A stretch of DNA of 64,000 nucleotides from CADEED01 sp964444835 (GTDB lineage: Bacteria; Pseudomonadota; Gammaproteobacteria; Steroidobacterales; Steroidobacteraceae), in assembly GCA_964444835.1 (NCBI GenBank), contig CAYUIT010000012.1:14112-78111 (forward strand), written 5' to 3'. The position numbers and the translations under genes were made by a program. Under the pieces are notes generated by a model. That model was not told where the DNA came from. It did no database searches and was given only the letters and a program-made list of their open reading frames with translations. Shown here piece after piece: positions 44,735-51,935 of the stretch (positions are counted from its first letter, which is position 1; each line of letters begins with the position of its first letter).

Positions 44735-44774
44735 CGTGCTCTTACGACTATCTTGAACGCTTCGGCGGTGCTCG

Positions 44775-45218
44775 TTACCGCCCACCACTCGACCGGCTCA
44801 ACGCATGCGTGAGTCTATCGAGGTTTTGTTCATTCGCCGGTATGCAGATCGCTGCGACGGCCCGCGCAGTGCCCAAATCGTCGAAAGCCTGCTCCCACGT
44901 CAAGCGTGTGCCGTGCGCCTCCCGCGCGAGCTGCACTGTCAACGTAAAGAACGGCTCGCAATCGTGTCGAATGACAACTCGCTTCGCAGGCTCGAGCGCT
45001 AGAAAGCGGCACTTGTTAGCGTAATGCTTGCCGTCCGCGCTGTGCATCGTAAAGACCCACGCCCCACCGGTTCGAAACTCAAACTGCTCGAAGGAATTGG
45101 TGAAGCCATTCGGACCCCACCAAGAAGCCAGTGTCGAACCGGATTCGAATGCGCCATAGACCACCTCCGGTGAATACGACAGCACTCGCTCGGTCCGCAT
45201 GATCTGCTCAGGGTGCAT
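44775..45218 (-). CDS. SRPBCC (AHSA1-like) domain protein
   Basis: A 147-residue START/Bet v1-fold protein. The family blocks are RTERVLSYSPEVVYGAFESG, LASWWGPNGFTNSFEQFEFR, GGAWVFTMHSADGKHYANK and the C-terminal LTWEQAFDDLG. AHSA1-like proteins bind hydrophobic ligands; several stand-alone members act as stress or polyketide-cyclase-like proteins. The start is ATG 45218. The SMI1-like gene ends 10 bp downstream of... its start on the same strand, so they may be one unit. Confidence 0.85.
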   Translation of the reverse strand: MHPEQIMRTERVLSYSPEVVYGAFESGSTLASWWGPNGFTNSFEQFEFRTGGAWVFTMHSADGKHYANKCRFLALEPAKRVVIRHDCEPFFTLTVQLAREAHGTRLTWEQAFDDLGTARAVAAICIPANEQNLDRLTHALSRSSGGR

Positions 45219-45228
45219 GGCGGCCTCT

Positions 45229-45588
45229 CTAGTGAACTGGACATTTCGCTGCAAGCCAATCCCGCAGCACGACATCGAGCGGCTTGAAGTAGTTAGGATC
45301 GAGAAATCCGGTATCGCCCCAAAACAGAAAGCAGTCGGGACTCGAGAGGGAGATCAGTACGACACGCCCGCCGCTGTCATCGCCGATGGCGATGTAGCCA
45401 GGGCAGTACTTCTTGGTTTCCCATGTTTCGTTCCGTTCGATGACATACTCGAGCGGATACAGCAGCACTTGCTCTCCGATGATGGCGTCGCGAAAAGTAG
45501 GTAGCAACGCTCGATACATCGGCGGCAGCGGCTGACCCACCCACGCTTCGACATCTGCAACAGCTACATTGTTGTGTGTTTGCGTCAT
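45229..45588 (-). CDS. SMI1/KNR4 (SUKH)-family protein
   Basis: A 119-residue SUKH-fold protein: VEAWVGQPLPPMYRALLPTF, VIERNETWETKKYCPGYIAI, GDDSGGRVVLISL and LDPNYFKPLDVVLRDWL. In bacteria these are very often immunity proteins against contact-dependent or polymorphic toxins. No toxin gene is adjacent, so it may be an orphan immunity gene. The start is ATG 45588, with 111 bp of featureless DNA upstream to the next gene. Confidence 0.82.
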   Translation of the reverse strand: MTQTHNNVAVADVEAWVGQPLPPMYRALLPTFRDAIIGEQVLLYPLEYVIERNETWETKKYCPGYIAIGDDSGGRVVLISLSSPDCFLFWGDTGFLDPNYFKPLDVVLRDWLAAKCPVH

Positions 45589-45699
45589 TCATCCAATAGT
45601 AGTGGATAGCATCTTTGAGTTGCCGGTTTTCTTCAGTGTGCATCCCACGGCAAAGGTCGTCTCCTAACAACGAATGGTTTTGCCAAGAGTGACGTCTGA

Positions 45700-46152
45700 T
45701 CACTTCTTCTTGGCGCGGGCCCGGCCTGCCTTGGAGATTGCGCCTGCGGGATGGCGGGTCATCGACTTAATGAACTCCACCTTACGAAAGCGCAGCGCTG
45801 ACCAGTCCTCATCAATAGCCACCTGGCGCACAGCCTCATAGCCCGCTGCACCCAACACCTGCCAACCCGAGTCGCGATTGAACTCGCACTGGTATTTGCG
45901 CGATGTGCCTTTGGGGTAGGCAACCCAAATGATCGCGTCGCCCTCAGCATGGGCTGCAATGCGCTTGCTCGCGGCGTCGACTTCGGCTTGCGTGATTGCA
46001 AACGCGAGCACGAATTGCGTCTTGCCGCGGAGCGTTGCCCGCACATCGACTCCGTTGAGTGCGCGCAACTCAGCGGCGAAAGACGCTGGCGCATTGAGTA
46101 CGTGTATGACCGATTCCGATCCAAGATTGAGTTTCTTGAAAAGGGGCGTCAT
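45700..46152 (-). CDS. Small protein resembling the DUF3052 group
   Basis: A 150-residue soluble protein. It has TPLFKKLNLGSESVIHVLNA, FVLAFAITQAEVDAASKRIA, EGDAIIWVAYPKGTSRKYQ and FRKVEFIKSMTRHP, ending in a Lys/Arg-rich tail. The IWVAYPKGTS...W...G block is shared with DUF3052-like proteins. Function unknown. Its ATG 46152 overlaps the stop of the AAC(6')-like gene, so the two are translationally coupled. Confidence 0.75.
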   Translation of the reverse strand: MTPLFKKLNLGSESVIHVLNAPASFAAELRALNGVDVRATLRGKTQFVLAFAITQAEVDAASKRIAAHAEGDAIIWVAYPKGTSRKYQCEFNRDSGWQVLGAAGYEAVRQVAIDEDWSALRFRKVEFIKSMTRHPAGAISKAGRARAKKK

Positions 46153-46595
46153 GCGATGACCTTTCGGAAGTAAACCACGCGCTCGGTCTCCGTGAACCCC
46201 AAGCGCCGATGGACTGCGTGGCTCAAAGTGTTCTCAATCTGCGCATCCGACGCAAGCTCGGTACACCCACGCGCGGTAGCCCATTGCGTGACCGCAGCGA
46301 ACAGTGCGCGCGCCACGCCGCGTTGCCTCATCGCGGGCACAACGTACAAGCCTTCAAAGAAAGCCACCGGGCTCGATTCGGTTCCATTGACGTAGTCGTG
46401 CCGGACGGAAGCTTCCGCGAAACCCACGGCTGCGCCAACTTCATCGCGTGCAATAAACTGCGCGAAGCGCGCGGGCTCCGCGATGAAGGCCGCCATCTCT
46501 TCCATGTGTTCGGATTCTGTGGTGTCAGGCCAAAGAGCGGCGCGTAGTTGCAGCCACTCCATGTGCGGCACCGATGCAATAGCCTCAATCTTCAT
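46149..46595 (-). CDS. Aminoglycoside 6'-N-acetyltransferase-like GNAT (AAC(6')-I type)
   Basis: A 148-residue GNAT with the AAC(6')-I pattern: EWLQLRAALWPDTTESEHME near the start, FAEASVRHDYVNGTESSPVA, the acetyl-CoA loop YVVPAMRQRGVARALF, and SDAQIENTLSHAVHRRLGF, FTETERVVYFRK at the end. Enzymes of this shape acetylate the 6'-amino group of amikacin/tobramycin-type drugs, and chromosomal versions are known in environmental species. Resistance is not shown by sequence alone. The start is ATG 46595; it overlaps the DUF3052-like gene. Confidence 0.82.
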   Translation of the reverse strand: MKIEAIASVPHMEWLQLRAALWPDTTESEHMEEMAAFIAEPARFAQFIARDEVGAAVGFAEASVRHDYVNGTESSPVAFFEGLYVVPAMRQRGVARALFAAVTQWATARGCTELASDAQIENTLSHAVHRRLGFTETERVVYFRKVIA

Positions 46596-46733
46596 ACGAG
46601 CATCACTCGAACGGTGAATGTCACTTTACGCTTCTCGACACTTTTACACACGGCTCGACACGTTCTCGACGATGGTCTCGAGACGGTCCGTTACACTGGT
46701 GCGATCGGCTGATTGCCGCTGGGCGACACGGTG

Positions 46734-48206
46734 ATGCGAACAAACTCTTTTGCTCTCTCAATTCTCTGGCTCTTGGCGTGCGTCGCGTCCGGCCCCGCCA
46801 GTGCAGCCGACGCCACGGCTTCGCTCACTGCGCGCATCAGTGCGCTAGACACTCAGCTATTCGATGCTTACAACCGATGCGATCTCGATGCATTTGGCAG
46901 ATTGTTCGCATCCGATGTCGAGTTCTATCACGATGACAATGGCGTTACCTGGAATCGCAAGACTGTCGTCGAGAATACTCGCAAGTACATCTGCGGCAAG
47001 GTTCGGCGCGAGTTGGTTCCAGGCAGTTTGCGGGTGTATCCGATCAAGGACTTTGGCGCGATCGAAGAAGGCGAGCACCGCTTCTGTGAGATCGCGACGG
47101 GTGAGTGCGTCGGTGCCGCGCGCTTCGTCATGGTGTGGCGTCAAACCGCGAACACGTGGCGGCTGACACGCGTGCTCAGCTATGGCCACCGTGATCTATC
47201 GGCGGCGGAGCTCGCGTCCGCGTCCGATTCGTGTGTCGTCGGCATGCCGCGGCTGATCGAGACTCTTCGTGCGCAGCACAAGCTGCGAGCGGTCGCCGTG
47301 GCGGTCATCCGCAATGGTCGTGTCGTTTATGACGACGTCTATGGCGTCGATGCTAACGACCGGCCGGTTACACAGGGCTCCCTTTTCAACGTCGCGTCGC
47401 TCACCAAGCCCATCGTTGCGATGACGACGCTGCGGCTGGTCGAGCGCGGCGAATGGTCGCTTGATACGCCACTCGCACGAGACTGGATCGACCCCGATAT
47501 CGCGTCAGATCCGCGCGCCCAGTTACTAACGACTCGTCACGTACTGCAGCACCGGACGGGGTTCCCGAACTGGCGCGAGCAGGCGTCGAATGGAAAACTC
47601 GCGTTCCAATTCAACCCTGGCACGCAAGAACAATACTCCGGCGAGGGTATGGAGTACTTGCGGAGCGCGCTCGAGCGGCGCTTCAGGAAGCCGATCGATG
47701 CCCTCGCGAGTGAGGTGCTATTGCGGCCCCTCGATCTCACCGATTTACATTTCGTGTGGAACGACGCGCTCGATCCACAACGTTTCGTCGGTGGCTTCGA
47801 CGCAGAGGGAAAAGCGTACGCATTGCAGCCGCGTCGGTCTGCGCTGGCGTCGGATGACGTCCTGACAACGATTCACGACTACGCAGAGTTTGCTGCGGCC
47901 GTTTTGCGTGGCGGTGTACTCGCCCCGCGTATGATGCGCGAACTACCGAAAGGTGCGCCTGGTACTAACGACCTGCACATGGGCCTCGGTTGGCAAATCG
48001 TCGAGGGTCTGCCAGAGAATCGCAGCGCCTGGCTACACACCGGCGCCGACGAAGGTGTGCGCGCGCTCGTCATGCTTGCGCCGGAGAAGAACGAGGGAAT
48101 CGTCATTTTCACAAATAGCGATGCCGGCGGTGCCACCTACGAGCCTATCGTGAACGCTTGTTTGACGGACGGTGCGGCGATCGTGGCGCGCCTAACGCGC
48201 GGATAG
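46734..48206 (+). CDS. Exported serine hydrolase (class C beta-lactamase fold) with N-terminal NTF2-like domain
   Basis: A 490-residue exported protein. The signal peptide is residues ~1-25 (SILWLLACVASGPASA). An NTF2/DUF4440-like domain spans ~28-165 (LDTQLFDAYNRCDLDAFGRL, WRQTANTWRLTRVLSYGH). A beta-lactamase/penicillin-binding-protein-like domain follows from ~180, with the SxxK motif Ser222-Leu-Thr-Lys225 and a late LHTGADEGVRA (HTG, KTG-like). Family members hydrolyse esters, amides or D-amino-acid peptides; true beta-lactamase activity is uncertain. The start is ATG 46734. It is a lone + strand gene among minus-strand ones. Confidence 0.83.
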   Translation: MRTNSFALSILWLLACVASGPASAADATASLTARISALDTQLFDAYNRCDLDAFGRLFASDVEFYHDDNGVTWNRKTVVENTRKYICGKVRRELVPGSLRVYPIKDFGAIEEGEHRFCEIATGECVGAARFVMVWRQTANTWRLTRVLSYGHRDLSAAELASASDSCVVGMPRLIETLRAQHKLRAVAVAVIRNGRVVYDDVYGVDANDRPVTQGSLFNVASLTKPIVAMTTLRLVERGEWSLDTPLARDWIDPDIASDPRAQLLTTRHVLQHRTGFPNWREQASNGKLAFQFNPGTQEQYSGEGMEYLRSALERRFRKPIDALASEVLLRPLDLTDLHFVWNDALDPQRFVGGFDAEGKAYALQPRRSALASDDVLTTIHDYAEFAAAVLRGGVLAPRMMRELPKGAPGTNDLHMGLGWQIVEGLPENRSAWLHTGADEGVRALVMLAPEKNEGIVIFTNSDAGGATYEPIVNACLTDGAAIVARLTRG

Positions 48207-48295
48207 CGTGCGGTTCGGTGCGTCGCATGGCAGTTCAATCGTCGTGCGGCCGGACTCAAATGTTAGGGCGAGATCGCTCCAAGACGCTCTCGCGC

Positions 48296-49585
48296 CTACG
48301 TGATGGGCTTCGTCGAGGGCTCTGCGATTGCGTCGACATCTTGCCCAGATTGCGCATTGTCTTGCAAAAGGATCGCGAGTCCGGACAGCACCAGACTCGG
48401 CGCTACACTGATGGTGAAAGCCCACTGCCAGCCCACGCTCTCAATGAGCGCCGCCACAAGCACGGGAAAAACCGCGAAGCCGAGGTTCATGCCTACGCCT
48501 GCCGCAACGGCGACGCCAGTAGCGCGCAAGTGCGTTGGAAAAATTTCTGTTAGCAGCGTCGTTAGAACAGCAGCGTTACCGTAAAAGAACATGGCCATGA
48601 TTCCGAAGAAGACAACGTCGCCCGCAAAGCTGTGCGTGGGCCAAACAACGCCGAGTACCGCGACCGCACCGATCCAGCTCCATATCACGCTCGTGTTGCG
48701 CCGTGTCGTCACGAACTCGCCGACGAGTGAGGCACCTATGTACCCCAATACGCCGATGCCATACGACAGACCCACAATGAACGTTGCATCCTCCGCGCTG
48801 TAGCCACGGACCAGTTGAAAGAACGTTGGGAAGTAGAATGCAGTGCCGGCGTACGCACCGCCGAAGAAAAACGTCGCCACGAATCCCAGTAACGTAGCGC
48901 GGCGATACCTTGGACCGAACAGTTCCGCGATGCGCTGCCGGCCGGTCAATTGCGTGCCGCCGTGGGACTTCACCTCGCGAGCTGCAGCAGCGCTGAAGCG
49001 CTTGCTCTCTGGCAACATGCGAGCAAGCCAGAAAGTGAGCGGGATAACTAACAGAGCTGGCACGAACATATATCGCCAGCCCCAGTTGGCCATCGTCGGA
49101 ATTGCGAGCAAAGAGGCCAGGAACCAACCCAGGGGAAAGCCACACTGCAGTAGGCCCGACATCATGCCCCGCAATCGGGCTGGCGCAGCCTCAACGACGA
49201 ACGCATTCGTGATGGGCACAAGGCCAGAACTCAATGCGAAAGCCGCACAGCGCACGACAAGCAAATCCCATTCGTTGCGGACGAGTCCGTGTGCGGCGAC
49301 TAATGCGGCCGACGTCGCAAGACAGAACACGAACATGATGCGTCGACCAAAACGATCGGCGAGCAGGCCGACCAGCACAATGAACGCCGCGGCCAACACG
49401 AAGCCAATCGCCAAGATATTGCCGATGGCTCCGAGCCCGATCTGGAATTCGCTCATGATGGCCGGGACGGCATAGCCGAAGAACGATTGGTCCATGTTGG
49501 TTAGGACCCAACCAATCAAGCAAACGCCGAATACTCGGGCGGGGTAGCCACGTAGTTCCGCAATGGCTTCCCGCAACGGCGTCAT
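48296..49585 (-). CDS. MFS transporter of the TonB/M24/bicupin operon
   Basis: A 429-residue transporter with about 12 hydrophobic segments. Motif A-like LLADRFGRRIMF lies between helices 2 and 3, and a second conserved FPTHLRATGVA is in the C-terminal half, as in the aromatic acid/sugar-acid MFS families. Its paralogue at 60830 shares the DQSFFGYAIPAI/DQSLFSYAIPAI start and the GEFVTTRRN loop, so both operons carry their own version. It overlaps the upstream small gene by ATGA. The substrate is probably whatever the TonB receptor imports, or a product of the pathway. Confidence 0.85.
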   Translation of the reverse strand: MTPLREAIAELRGYPARVFGVCLIGWVLTNMDQSFFGYAVPAIMSEFQIGLGAIGNILAIGFVLAAAFIVLVGLLADRFGRRIMFVFCLATSAALVAAHGLVRNEWDLLVVRCAAFALSSGLVPITNAFVVEAAPARLRGMMSGLLQCGFPLGWFLASLLAIPTMANWGWRYMFVPALLVIPLTFWLARMLPESKRFSAAAAREVKSHGGTQLTGRQRIAELFGPRYRRATLLGFVATFFFGGAYAGTAFYFPTFFQLVRGYSAEDATFIVGLSYGIGVLGYIGASLVGEFVTTRRNTSVIWSWIGAVAVLGVVWPTHSFAGDVVFFGIMAMFFYGNAAVLTTLLTEIFPTHLRATGVAVAAGVGMNLGFAVFPVLVAALIESVGWQWAFTISVAPSLVLSGLAILLQDNAQSGQDVDAIAEPSTKPIT

Positions 49586-49866
49586 CGTTCGAACTCACCC
49601 GGATTGGCTTGTTTTGAGTCGTCGTCGATTAGCGGGCGCAACACCCGTTCGATATATGCGTCGCGCATAGCAAGCCACTGCTGCTCTTGCTCAGGCGTTG
49701 GCTTGTATGTCTCGATCGCATCTCGCGCGAGTGTACCGCGGTCATACAACAGCTGCTCCAATACATTGATTCGATCTTTCGCGACGTATAGCTCCCGTGC
49801 GAGCGACACGACCACGCGCATCACCTTATCGAGCATCACGTCACCCAAAAAGATGTCTTTCGCCAT
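49582..49866 (-). CDS. Small unknown protein between M24 and MFS genes
   Basis: A 94-residue soluble, mainly helical protein (LDKVMRVVVSLARELYVAKD, RINVLEQLLYDRGTLARD) with a possible short coiled coil, ending in an acidic tail. I do not recognise it. It takes the place occupied by a CMD-like protein in the second operon, but it has no sequence similarity to that. Its ATG 49866 is 39 bp after the M24 stop and it overlaps the MFS gene, so it is clearly part of the operon. Confidence 0.7.
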   Translation of the reverse strand: MAKDIFLGDVMLDKVMRVVVSLARELYVAKDRINVLEQLLYDRGTLARDAIETYKPTPEQEQQWLAMRDAYIERVLRPLIDDDSKQANPGEFER

Positions 49867-49905
49867 TTTGTGCTCCCTAATGACGCAGCGACGGACGCGC
49901 CTGTA

Positions 49906-51108
49906 TCAATTCAGCCTAACGAGTTCGATGGGTCCAGGCACGAGCGGTTGCGCACCGCGACTTGTGATCAACATAGTTTGCTCGAAATACACGCCGCCAA
50001 AGCCCAACTCACAAACCTCGAGATCCATGTTTACGACCATGCCGGGCTCGAGATCGAACGTGCCAAACTGTTTACTGCTTACGGGAATCTCGAGATGGTC
50101 CAAGCCCAGCCCATGGACGAAAGCATGGCGGAAACCTGGTATGCCATGCGCGCGAACAACCGCGACAGCATGGTCGTGCAACATCGCGGTGGAGATGCCG
50201 GGCGCCATGATCTCGTAGCACTCGCTCGCCGCCGTGCGCACGGCATTCCAGTATTTCTCTAGCTTGGCCGATGCGTTGCCGACCGCGGCCGTACGCTGGC
50301 AGTCGCCGAAATAGCGTTTATAGGTCAGCATGGCATCGAAGCAAACTTGGTCGCCCGATTCGATCGCATAATCTTCGTTTGGCCGTATGCCCGTGCTGCG
50401 CGTACCGGCACCAACGTACAACGCAAATGGCAGACAATCGCGCTCGACGGCCGACACGAAGTAGCGCTGCTTGATGTCCCGCCACATCGCGCCGACACGG
50501 ACGCTCGCCAACGTGTTTTGCAGGGCTGCCACGTTGTTTTGCGCAGCGATTGTCAGCAAGGCAAGCTCCGCTTCCGTCTTGACCATGCGAATGTCGGTTG
50601 TTAGCGAGAGTGCATCCTGTGCTCGGCTGGCAGGTCGCATGGCCTGCACAGCTTGCGAAAAGCGCAAGTCATCGTAGCCCAAGGTAGCGGCTGACAAGCG
50701 ATGTTCATCGAGCACATTTGCAACCGCCGTCACAAGGCCGTCTGAAGCAGTAGCGCTCGTCGCAGCAATGAGCTCGAGCGTGCGCAGATCATCCGGCGTG
50801 TGGCGGACATTCTCGGCAACGTCGTAGTGTGGCAACGCTTCAGCGCCGACACGCGCCTGATATATGCGCAGCTCCGGCATCCACGAGGGCCGCTCCGCAA
50901 GGTTGGTCAACTCGACATCGTGCACAATGAGTGTCGCGGGAATCGAGGTCTCCCGCGGCACGATGGCACACGCGGCCCAAGGAAAATCGAACAGCCAATC
51001 GCTTTCGTAATCACTGAAGTAGTAAACGTTCTTCGGCAAGACGCAGACCAGCGCATCGAGTCCGCTGCGCGCCATGCGATCGCGTGCACGCTCCAGATTC
51101 GCGAGCAC
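49906..51108 (-). CDS. M24-family metallohydrolase (creatinase/prolidase fold), first copy
   Basis: A 400-residue pita-bread-fold protein. The N-terminal creatinase-like domain has CVLPKNVYYFSDYESDWLFD. The catalytic domain has GDQVCFDAMLTYKRYFGD (two Asp ligands), FVHGLGLDHLEIP (His ligand), then VVNMDLEV, where the usual metal-ligand Glu of the (I/E)EPG motif is Asp, and GGVYFEQTMLI (final Glu). It aligns end to end with the protein at 59209-60414. I take GTG 51108 as start, 2 bp after the cupin stop; the frame upstream lies in the cupin gene. The reaction is unknown: the fold serves peptidases, creatinase and the DMSP lyase DddP. Confidence 0.85.
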   Translation of the reverse strand: MLANLERARDRMARSGLDALVCVLPKNVYYFSDYESDWLFDFPWAACAIVPRETSIPATLIVHDVELTNLAERPSWMPELRIYQARVGAEALPHYDVAENVRHTPDDLRTLELIAATSATASDGLVTAVANVLDEHRLSAATLGYDDLRFSQAVQAMRPASRAQDALSLTTDIRMVKTEAELALLTIAAQNNVAALQNTLASVRVGAMWRDIKQRYFVSAVERDCLPFALYVGAGTRSTGIRPNEDYAIESGDQVCFDAMLTYKRYFGDCQRTAAVGNASAKLEKYWNAVRTAASECYEIMAPGISTAMLHDHAVAVVRAHGIPGFRHAFVHGLGLDHLEIPVSSKQFGTFDLEPGMVVNMDLEVCELGFGGVYFEQTMLITSRGAQPLVPGPIELVRLN

Positions 51109-51110
51109 CG

Positions 51111-51923
51111 CTAGTTCCAACGATAGTGAGTCAGATGCCGGTCGATCAACGCTGCGCTGCGCGGATTGTCTCGATACTCGATGCCGAGGCGCCCATGGCA
51201 ATAGGTCAGATTCACATTGCCATTCTTCGACACTAGCGGGCCGTGGGGTACGCCGGGCGGCCGACATAGATAGGAACCGACGGTCATCGTGTACCCGGGC
51301 TTATCTCCGATCTCACCCAAGTGCACGTCGCCACTCAAACAAAAGTTCTCCTCGTACACGGGATGTACTTCCATTCCCGGCATATACCAACCTGGCATCA
51401 ACCCCGCGAGATGAGTGCTCGCTCCCGTCACGGGGTCCTCTCTCAAGAGCTTGACCATCACGCCGGGTCGAAATGGGCGACTCGGGTCCGATGCCTTGAG
51501 CGGGTCGATCCACTCGAGCGCCCACGTATCGAGATTCGCGATGGCGCGGGCGTCCGCTTGAGTCGCGCTCGCAGGCCGGAATGCGGGAGTGCCACTGAAG
51601 ATCGCGAAGACGCGGGCGGCCGCGCGTACGTGCCACTCTGCCTGCAAAGCACACGCCGGTTGGTAGCAGTATGATCCCGCACGCAACCGCTCGTCGCCGA
51701 TACTGATTTCGCCATCAAGAACTAACCACTGCATTTCAGCAGAGCATTCGAGTGCTGCTGCGCTGCGATACCCTGCCGGTAACTCCAGCACACCTGTAAA
51801 TGCTCCCGTATCGGCGTCCTTCGACAGCACCCGCACGCCGACCCCATGCCTCAGCCCATCCGCAGCCCAAGCCACCAATGGCACATTGGCGACATTGAGG
51901 TCTTCGACATGTTGCTTAGGCAT
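51111..51923 (-). CDS. Bicupin protein, first copy
   Basis: A 270-residue protein with two cupin domains. The N-terminal cupin (MQWLVLDGEISIGDERLRAG) has lost most metal ligands. The C-terminal cupin has GMEVHPVYEENFCLSGDVHL and CRPPGVPHGPL, giving His and Glu ligands plus the second-motif His. It resembles the ChrR/DUF4437-like cupins. Two paralogues are in the rightward operon. It follows the TonB receptor by 12 bp and precedes the M24 gene, so it probably works in the same pathway, as an oxygenase, isomerase or lyase. Confidence 0.83.
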   Translation of the reverse strand: MPKQHVEDLNVANVPLVAWAADGLRHGVGVRVLSKDADTGAFTGVLELPAGYRSAAALECSAEMQWLVLDGEISIGDERLRAGSYCYQPACALQAEWHVRAAARVFAIFSGTPAFRPASATQADARAIANLDTWALEWIDPLKASDPSRPFRPGVMVKLLREDPVTGASTHLAGLMPGWYMPGMEVHPVYEENFCLSGDVHLGEIGDKPGYTMTVGSYLCRPPGVPHGPLVSKNGNVNLTYCHGRLGIEYRDNPRSAALIDRHLTHYRWN

Positions 51924-51935
51924 AACGCGAGTAGG

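Noticed and set aside
38348..45588. A polymorphic-toxin immunity island, because of the SUFU-like and SMI1-like proteins
   Set aside because: No toxin, RHS/CdiA fragment or secretion gene is present, and the two genes lie ~7 kb apart among unrelated enzymes.
40205..46595. A chromosomal integron cassette array (many small, unrelated single-domain genes in one orientation, including AAC(6')-like, GFA, VOC and SMI1)
   Set aside because: No integrase, no attI, and no paired RYYYAAC/GTTRRRY attC-like structures in the gaps I read (42301-42365, 43450-43517, 43962-44019, 45589-45699). Several genes overlap or are 1-16 bp apart, which leaves no room for attC. The frequent GTTAG word is found throughout the window, including inside EPS genes.
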